NCBI GenBank assembly: GCA_021018815.1
Contig: JAITYX010000053.1
Location: forward strand, 2,986,001 to 3,050,000
Length of the DNA stretch: 64,000 nucleotides
Direction of reading: 5' to 3'
Origin: Talinum fruticosum
Lineage: Eukaryota; Streptophyta; Magnoliopsida; Caryophyllales; Talinaceae
The notes beneath the pieces were generated by a model, which saw nothing but the letters and a program-made list of their open reading frames with translations, did no database searches and was not told the origin of the DNA. Shown in pieces: positions 1 to 10,999 of the stretch; position 1 is the stretch's first letter; the number at the start of each line of letters is the position of its first letter. Made by a program: the position numbers and the translations under genes.

Positions 1-955
1 GAGATTTCCTAATTGCTGATATTTATGTTGATGATATTATTTTTGGAGCTACTAATGAAAATCTTTGTGGAGAATTTTCCGAGTTAATGAGACAGGAATT
101 CCAAATGATGGGAGAGCTCAATTTCTTTCTTGGTCTACAAATTAGACAAGATAAAGATGGCATCTATATCCATCAATCTAAGTATACCAAGGAATTACTG
201 AAGAAGTACAAGCTTCAAGATGCAAAACATGCAGCAACACCCATGAGTAGGAGCACAAAACTAGACTCGGACGAGAAAGGTAAAGCAGTAGATCGAAACT
301 CTATCGAGGTATGATTGGTTCTCTGCTATATCTCACATCCAAGTAGGCAAGACATTATGTTTAGTGTCTGTCTCGTGTGCCGATTTCAAGCTAATCCAAA
401 AGAATCACATCTCACTACGGTGAAGAGAATTTTCGGATATCTTGTAGGGACTCGGAATCTTGGTCTATGGTTCTCAAGAGACTCGAACTAACCCTTACTA
501 GATACTCGGATGCCGACTATGCTGGATACAAGGCTGATAGAAAGAGCACATCAGGAGCATGCTAATTTCGGGTCAATCCCTTATATCTTGGCACACAAAG
601 AAGCGGAACTCGGTTGCTCTATCAACTGCTGAAGTTGAGTACATTGCGGTTGGACCGTGCTATGCTTAGATTCTATTGATCAAGCAACACATGAAGGATC
701 TTGAACTTTCCTTCAAATCTATCCCAATCAAGTGTGATAATCGAGTGGAATCAGCATAACTCGGAATCCAGTTCAGCACTCAAAGACAAAGCATATTGAG
801 GTCGGGTATCATTTTCGAGAGACCATTCTGAGAAAGGTGATATTGAACTTGAATTCATTCCTACGAAATTTCGGTTAGTTGATATGTTCACTAAGCCACT
901 TAGTGAGGATCAGTTTTTCTTTATTAGGAATGAGCTTGGCATGATTAATGCATGA
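1..955 (+). pseudogene. copia pol: reverse transcriptase end and RNase H, broken
   Basis: This is the C-terminal part of a Ty1/copia polyprotein. The reverse transcriptase signature YVDDIIFGATN begins near base 27, followed by MGELNFFLGLQI and the tract around KYTKELLKKYKLQD. The open frame runs to about base 311 and then shifts. RNase H wording (YSDADYAGYKADRKSTSG) appears in another frame near 506-560, and the family-typical end DMFTKPLSEDQ...GMINA precedes a stop at 953-955. Several internal stops and at least two frameshifts show it cannot make a working enzyme. The right-hand element has the same end at 58806. Family assignment is firm; the exact positions of the shifts are approximate. 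Confidence 0.9.
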
Positions 956-1358
956 TTATATGTTTTTCCAAGTGAAATTTTCTTGCATGATTATGTGTTA
1001 TATATTTTTCTTTGTCTTAATAACAATTGGTTCGATCGACCAAGTGAAACCGAGATAGGAGTCGTTTTGTGGTTGAATATTCCGAGTCACTTAGAAACCA
1101 TACTCGAGTCGGACTTAGTTTTTAAGCAAAATGGACGTCAATCTTTTGAAATCATCTCTAGATAAGTGGAGAATATCAAAAATTTCTTTTAAAATTTCTC
1201 TTTCTCTTTCTTTCTACCGTGCGCATCAATCGGAGAACTAGCCGTTGGGAGAAAGTCACTGGAATTCTAACCATTGGAGAGCGTAAACGTCACACCTGTC
1301 TCGAGGCGACCGTTGGAGGTTCGAGTCGGATCGAATATTGAAGGACATTCCTTTTCGC

Positions 1359-1367
1359 TATAAATAG
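1359..1367 (+). promoter_or_regulatory. Putative internal TATA box before the env-like gene
   Basis: TATAAATAG lies 161 bases upstream of the ATG at 1520, and a pyrimidine-rich leader fills the gap. The related element at the right end has TATAAATA at nearly the same distance (163 bases) before its env-like ATG, also with a CT-rich leader. The words around both are alike (GCTATAAATA, then CCCTTTAC). The family's LTRs carry TATAAATAG too, at 4374, 18540 and 22743. That this box starts transcripts is inference. Confidence 0.5.
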
Positions 1368-1519
1368 CATCCCTTTACCTTCATTTCGCTACTTTACTCT
1401 CTACTTACTTACTCTCTAAGCTTACTCGCTCTCACTCTCAAAGTTCTCGGTGCTCACTCTCTCATTTTTCTCTCCTTCTCTTTCGAATTCACTCTCTCTC
1501 TCTCTCTCAAATCTTCACC

Positions 1520-3018
1520 ATGCCTAAAAGAGGTTCAACCCAAGATTTTCTAGGGTCTGCGACCAAGAAACCTCGTACCAAACAAACTCAAGAGGGTACT
1601 TCTAACCCCTTGAAAGTGTTCGTCACCAACACCTCACGTTGGATGACAAATGTTTCCCAACCACATTGTTTCCGTGGTTGCCTCACATCAAAACCACTGC
1701 AGCTTACAATTTTCTATGCTTTAGTGAGTTTATTTACCCATAACTCGTTGCCAAGTTCTACTCTAACTTGTCTTACTCGAGGAGTCATCACCTCACGAGT
1801 CCGCAACATGGTTGTTCGTATCAACCTCTCCCTCCTCCACCGAATTTTCAAAGTCTCCTCTCTCTTCAAGGCCGATCGCTTTGCCTTATTCCGATGAGAA
1901 CCTTCTTCTCTCATCATTCGGGCAAAGAGAATCCCAATTCTAAGATCCTCAAAGCTCTTTTTGATATCCTCGAGGGCTACGATGTAGACCTTTTCCTAGC
2001 CATCCTTGAGCAAATGGCTACTCGCCAGCTCAATCCAAAAATCTTGTCCCTTTCCCTTCGGAGCCCTTCTAACTCGTTGTCTTCAAACGGTTTAAGGTTC
2101 CCCTCCCTTATACGCAAACGCAGTGGTCTCGAGGCTGCCATTGTGGTAGAATGGAAGGAACTCGGGCTATGGGTACCAGGAAATCAAGCCCGGTGTCCGG
2201 GTCCATGGGTCATAATTGAAGCCCCCTTCACCTCCTCCCACTCAAACTCGAACTCCCTATCTCTCCCTCCTCCACCGGGTAGTGCATCCACCTCATAACC
2301 ACCTTCTCCAGGCAATTGCTCGCTTTGTCTACAGCTTTGGTAGACAAACTCTCCTCAGTGACCAAAGAACTTCGGGCACTCTCCGCTCTCTCATAAACAT
2401 CCTTCGAATCCGGTCATCAACTAAAAGATGACTTAGTTTTAGATCCGGGATCACCGGGATCTACTCATCGAGATGAAGGGACTTATAAAGGAGCAAGCAC
2501 GAGCAACTCCTTGAAGAAAGGAGATCTAAGGCTGCGCGAGACCCGAAAGCTCGGATACTTTTGAGGAGTCCTCGAGCCCAACCAAGTCCCCCTCCGTAGA
2601 GGCGTAAGAAGAAGAAGTTGCGGCTGAAGCGGCTCAGCCTAAGGAGAAAGAGGAAGAGAAGGAAAAGGAGAAGGAGGAAGAAGAAAAGAATAAGGAGGAA
2701 GCCGCTTAGCCAGAGGGACAAGGTGCTCTAGTCCCTAAACTAGAGCCGATCAGCTCATATGATAGTCCGATCTGGGTTAGAAAATGCTGCGGATGTTGGT
2801 CGGTCCGTAGTGGTCAAAAGAGAAGCACCCCCCGCCGATTTCTAGGAGGATGAGCCGGAGGATGACTTAGTTCCGGGTCGATCAACCAGAACCGAGCTGC
2901 TACTCGACATCCCTCGTGCTGTCGCCGCCATGGTCTTCAATGTCATCACAAGCCTACCAGCGCCGGCGCACTGCTCGCTCCTCCACCTCAGCACCCCGTC
3001 TTAATTTCTTTTACGTAG
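1520..3018 (+). pseudogene. Env-like gene of Sirevirus-type element, broken
   Basis: The ATG at 1520 sits in a good plant context (TCACCATGCC) and opens with MPKRGSTQ, a basic Lys/Arg-rich N-terminus. The counterpart on the other strand at 58247 opens with MPKRGITQ, so the start is conserved. The frame closes near 1897 and similarity continues in other frames. A Lys/Glu-rich stretch (about 2620-2705) suggests a coiled coil, and a Pro-rich end (APPPQHP) near 2975-3000 matches the Pro-rich end of the other copy. Sirevirus genes in this position are called env-like from location and weak structural likeness only; no membrane fusion role has been shown. At least three frame disruptions make it a pseudogene. 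Confidence 0.65.
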
Positions 3019-3454
3019 TTTTTTTTCTCTTTTTTTGTCCAACATCAAACTGTTTCTTCTTGATGTTTTCTTCCCCGTTTTTTACGAAATGCAAGGGAGA
3101 AAAATAGGAAAACTAATGTTGTTATGTTTAGGGGAGCTCACCCTTTCTTTTTGTATTTTCTTTTTGTATATATGAACGAATTTTCTTTCTTTGAGCGAGA
3201 ATCATTTATGAGTTAACTCTTTCGAGTTCTATTTCTCCTTTTATGTCTTTTACGCTATGATATATCTGTTCATATTTTTTTGTTAAATGTGTTATCCTCA
3301 TAAATGTTATAAGTAGTGAAAGTATCTGCTATACATTCTCTCGAATATGAAATATTTTACTCACTACTTCTTATTCGATATATTATACTTAGTAAATGAA
3401 AACTCATGTTTTACACTAACAAAGTTTACGTCGGAGCGTGAAATTCCTTTCATC

Positions 3455-3467
3455 AAAAAGGGGAGAT
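3455..3467 (+). other. Polypurine tract of the copia element
   Basis: AAAAAGGGGAGAT abuts the LTR start TGAAGACTC. A purine run directly before the 3' LTR is where plus-strand DNA synthesis is primed in LTR retrotransposons. Its placement fixes the orientation of the element as +. Confidence 0.85.
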
Positions 3468-4977
3468 TGAAGACTCGGACTCTAAATCTAAACCATTCAA
3501 AGTACTACATGAAGACTCAGGTATAAACCTCATCCCTCCTAAATTTTGATTACAAGTTATTCTAAGTGTTATAGAAACTCATGTATAAGTTTTCATTCAT
3601 TTCGACTCACTCGGAAAACACATTCTTGTATATCTTCTCACATTAATGTTTCGAGTCACTCAGATAGTACTCGGATCTATTGCATGTTCAAATAATTTCT
3701 CTAACTCTTTTATTCTTAGTTTTGACTTTACATTTCAATGCAAAGTGAATTACGAGTGTTAATTCCTCTTTCTAAAGTCGGTTTGTTTATTTGAGAATTA
3801 TTTATCCCGGTCAAGTCTTTATACTCGATGATTTTACTTTTTCTAACTTGATCTTTCTTAGAACTTACTTTGATGGAATTTGAGTATATTGAATATTAGA
3901 CTCAGAAAATTCCACTCTTCTAGGCCTAAGATAATTACACACGTAATTGTCTTAATTAAATTATTATCTCGTGCCTAATCTTGCACCAAAGTATTTTATA
4001 CTTTGAGAACCAAAGTGGTTTACTTTTGTAGGTTATTTAAACGAGGTCAACTCATTTTTGAAATACAAAAGTAGTTGGCTTCTAGCTGTCAATCACCAGC
4101 GAGAAAACCTTTATCTACTTCCGAACAGGGCTCAAACACCGTGTCGGGATTGTCTGTTTCCAAAACTAGAAAACACCAACGCTAGGCTCAACGATGGTTT
4201 TGACCTTGCTTTTCGGACATCACCAGTTGACTAGAACACCTTTTGGAACCAAGAGCCGTTGCACAACGTTCACATCCCAACGGATCTTTTCGAGTTACTC
4301 GGAAGAGCCGTTATAACGGCCGGTGAAGACTTCGTTCGGAACCAAGACACAATGGTCACTCTGCTTGGTCATCTATAAATAGAAGCCACTTTACAAGACT
4401 TGAAGATTGTTGGAATTATTGATCAATACACTGCCTAATACTCTTAGTGCATTACTCACTCAATCTTCTACTTACAACTCTAAGTTTGTATGTAATATTT
4501 TCCGAGTTGTAAAGTCTTGTAATCAGTCACATTCTTCTCTTACTTTCCGAGTAAGGTCCCTTAACCGAGCTGTAAGGGTTAACTCAGCTTAGTTGTCCCT
4601 GATTGTAAAGGTTACCTCAGTAAGGAAGTATTGGATCGGATAAGGGAACTTCGCATCTAGGAAAACATGGTAAGGAATTGTTTAAGGGAGCAATTCTAGT
4701 CAAGTCAGTCATTTGTATTTTGAGGATTCAAAATAGTGGATTTGACTTAGTGTTTGGATTAGCACTAACCGTGGTTTTCTCGCCCCAGGAGGGTTTCCAC
4801 GTATTTCTAATTACTTGCATTTCGAGTCAAATCTAGACTTAGACTCAGTCTTTTATCACTTTCCAAGCACAAGTGTATAAGTTCTTTAAAATTTCCTCAT
4901 CACCCTATTCATCCCTCTCCCCCGTCCCCTCCCCCTCCCCTCTAAGGTGACTTAGACTCTCCAAGAGCAAACCTTCA
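3468..4977 (+). repeat. 3' LTR of the Sirevirus-type element (1510 bp)
   Basis: It begins TGAAGACTCGGACTC and ends GCAAACCTTCA, giving TG...CA ends with a 5-base inverted terminus (TGAAG/CTTCA). A TATAAATAG box lies at 4374-4382, about 906 bases into the LTR, as expected for the promoter that starts the genomic RNA. Four other LTR copies of this family lie in the window: 5603-9037 (-), 17674-19106, 21829-23410, and 42617-43915 (-, truncated). The base after the LTR starts GCATT, the presumed target duplication; its partner is outside the window. Confidence 0.9.
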
Positions 4978-5602
4978 GCATTAATTGGTCTTTTTTATTC
5001 ATGCTTGTATACCATATTGAGATGTAGATGGACATGTTTTTAGATTTGTGGAAAAAGAAAAATTCCCTTTAGTGGAAGAAACTAAAACGATGTAGGGTTG
5101 AACTCTAATAGTGCTTTGATTGTCCTTGGGGATATCATGGATAGGCAAGGGGAGTTGACAGGGATGCTTGGGGTTCCTAGAAATTTTTATGGGAACTATG
5201 TGCATGAAAATGATATTTTTTGGAGAATGTTTTCGAAGAATTTATGCCTACTTGTAGGAGTTCCTGTGAGATAGAACATAAAGAAGTTAGAGAAAATGCA
5301 TGCCGCTAACTAATCCTTGGGATCTTATTGTTTAGAGGAAAAGTTAGGATGTGTAGTTTGAGATGTTTTTGGTTATTCTTCTTAGGAGTGGAGGGATGTT
5401 AGGCCCTATTGTACTAGGAGAGAACTTACTTAGGTTGGACACATGTGTAAGGGGAAACTCTTTCTTCAAGGGTTGCCCCCTTATCGGTGTATATGTCGCT
5501 TAGTGAAAAGTTAATTAGTAAAGTCCCCCAAAACTCCCTACCTTCCAAAACATTTTCTTGGTAGAGGAAGGTCTCAAAAACTTTTTCCTATTGAATCATC
5601 GG
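4978..5602. other. Unassigned sequence between two LTRs
   Basis: No open frame longer than about 70 codons has recognisable similarity, and no terminal repeats are visible. It is flanked by the 3' LTR of the left copia element and a reversed solo LTR of the same family. It could be a degraded mobile element or old host intergenic DNA. I see nothing functional in it. Confidence 0.4.
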
Positions 5603-7186
5603 TGACGGTTTGCTCTTTGAGCGTCCGACTCACCCTAGAGGTGGATGAATAAGGTGAGAAGGAAATTTCACGGAATTATAAATTTTCAGCATAAGTCAGA
5701 ACTCATAAAGGAATTCTCGAGTCTAGAATGAACTCGAGAAAAGATCCGAGTCTAAGGTGACTAAGACAGAGGTAAAGTTCTTCAAAGAACCGAGCACTCG
5801 GAATATTAAGGGAATATTGTATCTGCGCTCGGCTAAGGCCAAAGCCGAGTTTGAGTGACTCGGACAGAGAAGAAAGAAAAATATGACAAGTCAAAAATAC
5901 GTTGAAAACCTCCTGGGGTAGAAAACCATGGACGTGTCAATCCGGACACCAAGTCAAATTGACCAATTGAATCCTCAATTACAATAAATATGACTATCCA
6001 TATTTGTTCCCAAACAAATCTGTTACAACTTTCCCAGAGCTTAGAATTTACCTTATCTTATCGACCTCGTACTTCCAAGTTGAAGTTACCTTATCAACTT
6101 GAGACCACCTAGATGAACTTACCTTATCACCTAGAAACAACCGAGTTGAAGTTCCCTTATCAACTCAATCAGATACAAATGTGTAGAAAGAGATTACAAG
6201 TATTACACGATTTCGATCGTGAAAATACAACTCGGAAAATAAGATTACAATGTAAGAGTTGTATGTTAGAGAAGTATAATCAGATTGGTCTCTCTTTTTC
6301 TTCCATTCGTCAATTGAAATCTTGTGGTAAGGCTTTTATAAATAGTCAGCATTGAAGAGATAGTCTTTGAGTCTTCAATGTCTTTCTGCTAAAGTTGTCC
6401 GAGTTAGCCAGCCGTTGTAACAGTATAGTTTGAGTCTCTCAAATTTCTAGACCTTTTGAAATAGCTGTTGTGCCTCGGTCCTAACTTCCAATAACTCTTT
6501 TTCCAACTTTTGTAAACTGAAAATGCAGAAAGAAAATACCGTTAGACTCGAAATAAAATATTACCCAAAACAATAATAGACAAGGTCGTCAGTCATTTCG
6601 AACTTTTCCGGAAATTCTAGCTTTTTGTCCGGCGAGTGCTTTAACAATCGAAGCCCTTTGTTTTTTCTTTTTCGGATAATTGACATTAGGGGTGAGCACG
6701 ACCGATGGGTACCCCGGAACCAAACTGGAATCGGTCAAATGGGTAAGGTTTCGTAACCGGAACTGGTCAAACGGTTTCGTGTAAGGTTCCTAAAATTTAG
6801 GAACCTGTCAAATAGGTTCCGGTTCTAGTTCCAAAATTAAACCCTAGAACCGTAACCATTAAGATAGGTAATTTTTCTAGGATTTTCAGCTTTCAGTTTG
6901 TTGATATGAGGCCCTTATAATTTCAGGTTCAACTAGTTTGTGATTCGTGATATTTACACTTCAAATGCAAAGAGAAGGATAAATTGATGTTTTACTTCTT
7001 GTTTCCTTTTATCTAGGATTTTTAAGTTCATTTATAACTCTTCATGTAAACAATTGATTTGCTATTTACTAATGCTTGAAATGTAATTAATCCAAGAATA
7101 TATCATTTTTAAGGCCTTAAAGTTTTTTTTCTTAAAAATAATGGTATAGACAAGGTACCGCTGGAACCGGAACCAGACCTCGAGGT

Positions 7187-8218
7187 TAGGGGTGTGCAAA
7201 ACCGGTTAACCGCGTTTCGGTTAACCGATTTTCTGCTAACCGGAATTTCAGATAGTTAAAACCCTAAACCGTAACCGATCCGATTTTTCCGGTTAACCGA
7301 CGTTTCGGTTAATCGAGTTTACTGGATCGGAAAAATCCCGATCCGTAACCGAACCGAAAAGTCCGGTTAACCGGAAAATCAGATCGGTTTACGGTTAACC
7401 GAGGTTGCAAAATAAATTCGATCTTAATAGCAAGTTGCAAGCATTAAGTACAGGAATTCCGGCAGACATCAGGTGGCAGCAAGCCGCACCACTACCAGCA
7501 GCACCACCACCACCACCGAGTAGAACGAGGACAGAGGGGGAGGTCAAGAAAGAGAGAAAGGAGGGGAACCCGAGCCGAATGAGCATTGCCGGGCCGAGTA
7601 TCGTCGGTTGCCGCGAGAATGAGAACAGAGGGGGAGGCAGAGGGAGAGAGACAGAGGAGGTCGACGAGGACAGAGGAGGAGCGACCACCGAGCAGCGAGA
7701 GAACAAGAGAAGCTGGGGAGGCAGAGGGAGAGAGAGAAGAGGTCGACGAGGACAGAGGGGAAGGCAGAGGGAGAGAGAGAGGAGCTCGACGAGGACAGAG
7801 GAGGAGCGACCACCGAGCGGCGAGAGAACAAGAGAACTGGGGAGGCAGAGGGGGAGGCAGGGGAGGTCGACAGGGATAGAGGGGGAGGCAGAGGGGGAGG
7901 CAGGGGAGGTCGACAGGGACAGAGGGGGAGGCAGAGGGGGAGAGAGAGAGGAGGGAGACGAGGCTGCAGCGAAGACGGCTAGAGTAGCAGACAAACGGCT
8001 AGGGTTTCAACTTTAAGCATTTTATATTTTTTATAAAAATCAGTTCGGTTAACCGAAAATTTTCTAATTACAAACCGTATCCGAACCGTTAACCGAAAAA
8101 ATTTTCCGGTTTGGTTAACCGACCCGATTTTTATAAAAAATTAATCGGTTAACCGCTTTTGGATCGGTTTTTCGGTTTTCGGTCGGTTTTTCGGTTTTGG
8201 TTTTTTCGCACAGCCCTA
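7187..8218. mobile_element. Non-autonomous hAT-like element (inner, nested)
   Basis: It begins TAGGGGTGTGCAAAACCGG and ends TTTTCGCACAGCCCTA. The flanks CTCGAGGT (7179-7186) and CCCGAGGT (8219-8226) agree at 7 of 8 positions, as expected for a hAT target duplication after one change. Subterminal regions are packed with CGGTTAACCG-type palindromes, as in the relative at 14398-14986. The middle is a purine-rich minisatellite. The long frames on both strands there are low-complexity and not genes. Confidence 0.8.
7525..7960. repeat. GA-rich degenerate minisatellite inside the inner hAT
   Basis: Imperfect tandem units of the type GAGGACAGAGGGGGAGGC recur with little variation, almost all purine on the + strand. 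Translations give Arg/Glu/Gly or Ser/Pro/Leu runs, the usual artefact of such repeats. Confidence 0.8.
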
Positions 8219-9037
8219 CCCGAGGTTCGAGTTCGGGTTCCTAAAATTCAGGAATCGGACCTTGACATTCTAGTTCAGGTTCCTAAAATTTAGGAACCGA
8301 TCAAACAGAGTCGAGTTTAGATTCCCAATTTTGGAACAGGGTCCCCGAAACCGCTCACCCCTAATTGACATTAGAAAAACTAGCAAAAACATTCAGCACA
8401 AATGTTCTCAAAGTATAAAAATACTTTGGTCCATAATTAGATAAGGATTAGTCTAAATAAAGCATTTAATGACTAATTATCCTTAATCTAATAATCTAGA
8501 ATATTTGAAGTCTAATATTCAATATGTTCAGATTCCGGATACGTCAAAACTCACAAATAAATCATTCAATCTTAAGGGGCACATGAGTTTCTAAGACAAA
8601 ATATAATTATACAAGATTAAACAAATAATAGCATAAGTTTCTAAGTTAAAGCGTGATCAAGATAATTCAATCCCGCATCAATTCATAATGTTTGCCATGA
8701 AAGAATTAACATAAAATGTGTAGAAGAACTAAGGCAAGCACGATGTCCGAGCTAGACCGAGGAGGTCGGCTTCCCATAACCGAGTAAGTCGGTCTCACTC
8801 AATTTGTTATGACTAACTCGCATTCTACTTTCTAAGTCTCACACTTAGTTAAATATACTTAATATACCTAAGTCTCGAGTTCGATGATGAACAAGTCATA
8901 TTGAAATGATGAATTATAAAACATATGACTTAGTTAAATGAATTTCTTTTAGGATGCTTCTTGTTTTATCTTAAATTTAGATGAATGCATGAAATCAAAA
9001 CACATTCAAGGGGTCAATCAGCCATACCGACTCTTCA

Positions 9038-10807
9038 ATCATATTTTTGGTAGTTAGTGTTTGATGTGAAAGATGTTGAATGCCTCAATGCTCATCTCGA
9101 ATATGAGTGAGGTGATTATCGCTCATCTGGGTCATATGATGGAGTAGTCTTACCAGCTTTGAACTAAATCACGTTTCATTATCCTTGGAAAGTACTTTGT
9201 CAAATTGGGCATCACCAAATGAAGCCCCAATTGCCTACCAAGAAATGCCACAACAAGGCTATCATTGGCCCCAATTTCCAAGACCTCCATTCAATCCGGC
9301 ATGGAAGAAACCTCATTTCTGTCTTCCCCGCTCTTATCGACAAGAGAATGGATTCATCTTATCATGCTTGGCTTCTCGGAGATCTAGCTATTGGTGGTTA
9401 TACATTAGCTGAATGACAAAGGGGATATGGCCAAGATGCAAGTCGTTTTGGATCATGTAGTAGCTTTTTAGGTTTTACTCATACAAGGTCCGGGTGGGAT
9501 TAACTTTTCATAAGAAGATTATTAGTGTGTATGGCAGTAGTTGCATTAGGTTTTTGTTATGTATCTTTGGACTTAATGTAATGGCTCTTAAAGCCCTAAC
9601 ATTTGCATGATTATTAAAGCCCTACGTAAGAAATTAGGCTTAAAGCCTTAGGTTATGAAGGACTATTAGACACATATGCAATAAATGGCTCTTAAAGCCT
9701 TAAATTATTAATAAAGGCTATTATTGTTATTTATTATCTTATTTATTCACTTTTACATCATTTCATGGTTAATATTATACATATATGCTAGGAAAATAGT
9801 TTTAAAAGAAGAAAGAGTGAAAATATAAATTTTACCATCCAATTAGTTGAACTTTTATTTGTTGTCACGACTTTCATGCATGCACATAAGTCTTTACCAA
9901 CAAGTTTAGGTCTTGGTAGAATTATGATTTTCTTGTGGTTTGGACATAGGCTAATGATATATCAATGATCTAGAGTTTCTAGTGAATAATGAATAGAAAT
10001 TTTAGCTTGAGTTGCTCAACTCTTGTTTGAGAATTATTTTCCCCTGTATGAATGTTCTAATAGTTTTCATTGAGCTAAAATGTGCTATTATGATGCGTAG
10101 AAGGCTCGAAATTTCCTTAAACAACCTCCCATAGATAACCCATGCAGACAAAACACAAAAGACACAAATGAAAATAAAAATAAATAAAGATAAGAAAGTT
10201 TTGGAGCCACTCGCTATACACCAAGGGTGCCTCCACGACCGTGGGGCAGCCCGCGGTGGTCAGCAACACGTAAAACCACCGTGGTGGCTGCCGGAACCTC
10301 CTACTAGCCAAGGGGATGTCTAGGGTGGCCTCCAAAGCAAATTCTTGATCCCTTGACCCATGGGACTTAACTTGGGATGCTTGTTAGCCTTGTGTCTGGA
10401 AGCGAATTAAGCTTTAAAGTGTGGTCTCGGGACACACCAAACAATATATGTAAAGAACAGAAATTGATAATAATCCTAGTGTAGGGTGAGAAGTGATTAG
10501 ATCACATCGGTGAAGAAAATACAAATAATTTGAGTTTTAATGCATTATGGTCTTCTTATTCGATTAAGAGTGGGGTAAGGTAAGATAACATTTTATTATG
10601 CGACTCAATTACTAATATTATTATTATTATTATTAATTACAATTGCTATTATGTATATATATGGGGTAAAATGACGACCCTACCTGAGGGTTGGGGTGTT
10701 AACATGTTCAATTCAAGAATAGTAGGGTCTTACACATGTTCAATCCAAGAATAAAAACTGGCGCGTACATTTGTTCATTCATTCATTCATTTTACATTTA
10801 CTCATGT

Positions 10808-10809
<2 letters not shown>
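9038..10809. other. Unassigned sequence, partly repetitive
   Basis: Near 9185-9416 two overlapping + frames encode 65-75 residues that I do not recognise. Between 9590 and 9720 the word for TTAAAGCC recurs. Around 10215-10290 there is a GC-rich patch containing near-inverted words with GGTGG and CCACC. There are no clear terminal repeats. It may include remains of the 3' LTR of the gypsy element to the right, but I could not match it to that element's presumed 5' LTR. Confidence 0.35.

Positions 10810-10864
<55 letters not shown>
10810..10864. repeat. (TA)n microsatellite
   Basis: About 26 uninterrupted TA units. It sits just beyond the C-terminal end of the gypsy integrase. Confidence 0.97.
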
Positions 10865-10868
<4 letters not shown>

Positions 10869-10999
10869 GTTTCCTCATATGATGAGTGCATATCCATTCA
10901 TTTAAAATGTGGACAAACACTTCCATTAAAAAAATTGAAAAATTATATGGAAGAAATCTATTATACATAGAATTTCTTGAGTTGGTCGAGATTGGTAAA

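Larger units (their letters stand above)
1..4977 (+). mobile_element. Sirevirus-type Ty1/copia retrotransposon, 3' part
   Basis: In order the segment shows the end of a copia pol gene, a roughly 560-bp spacer, a second long reading region (env-like), a polypurine tract and a 1.5 kb LTR bounded by TG and CA. A gene between pol and the 3' LTR, with reverse transcriptase wording of the type YVDDIIFGATN, is typical of plant Sireviruses (SIRE/Maximus lineage). The 5' half lies left of the window. The same order is found on the other strand at the right edge (56294-64000), which supports the family structure. All coding parts are broken, so the copy is defective. Confidence 0.88.
6687..8363. mobile_element. 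Non-autonomous hAT-like element (outer)
   Basis: The ends are TAGGGGTGAGC and GCTCACCCCTA, a perfect 11-bp inverted repeat, flanked by the exact 8-bp duplication ATTGACAT at 6679-6686 and 8364-8371. An 8-bp duplication and TAGGGGTG-type ends identify the hAT superfamily. No transposase can be read inside. It is inserted in a reversed copia LTR and carries a second hAT-like element. Confidence 0.85.
5603..9037 (-). mobile_element. Solo LTR of the Sirevirus-type family, reversed, with nested hAT elements
   Basis: Read on the - strand it starts TGAAGAG at 9037 and ends ACCGTCA at 5603, matching the family's ends. It shares the long middle section beginning near 8400-8500 (around the words for CCAAAGTATTTT and ATTATC) with the other copies. 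Without the nested hAT block (6687-8363 plus its 8-bp duplication) its length is about 1750 bp. ATCAT is present at 9038-9042 and again at 5595-5599, three bases away from the LTR end, so a 5-bp target duplication is probable but has a small insertion or end change. No internal region is present, so this is a solo LTR. Confidence 0.8.

Noticed and set aside
7395..8016. Frames of about 200 codons on both strands
   Set aside because: They coincide with the GA-rich minisatellite inside the inner hAT-like element; composition explains them.
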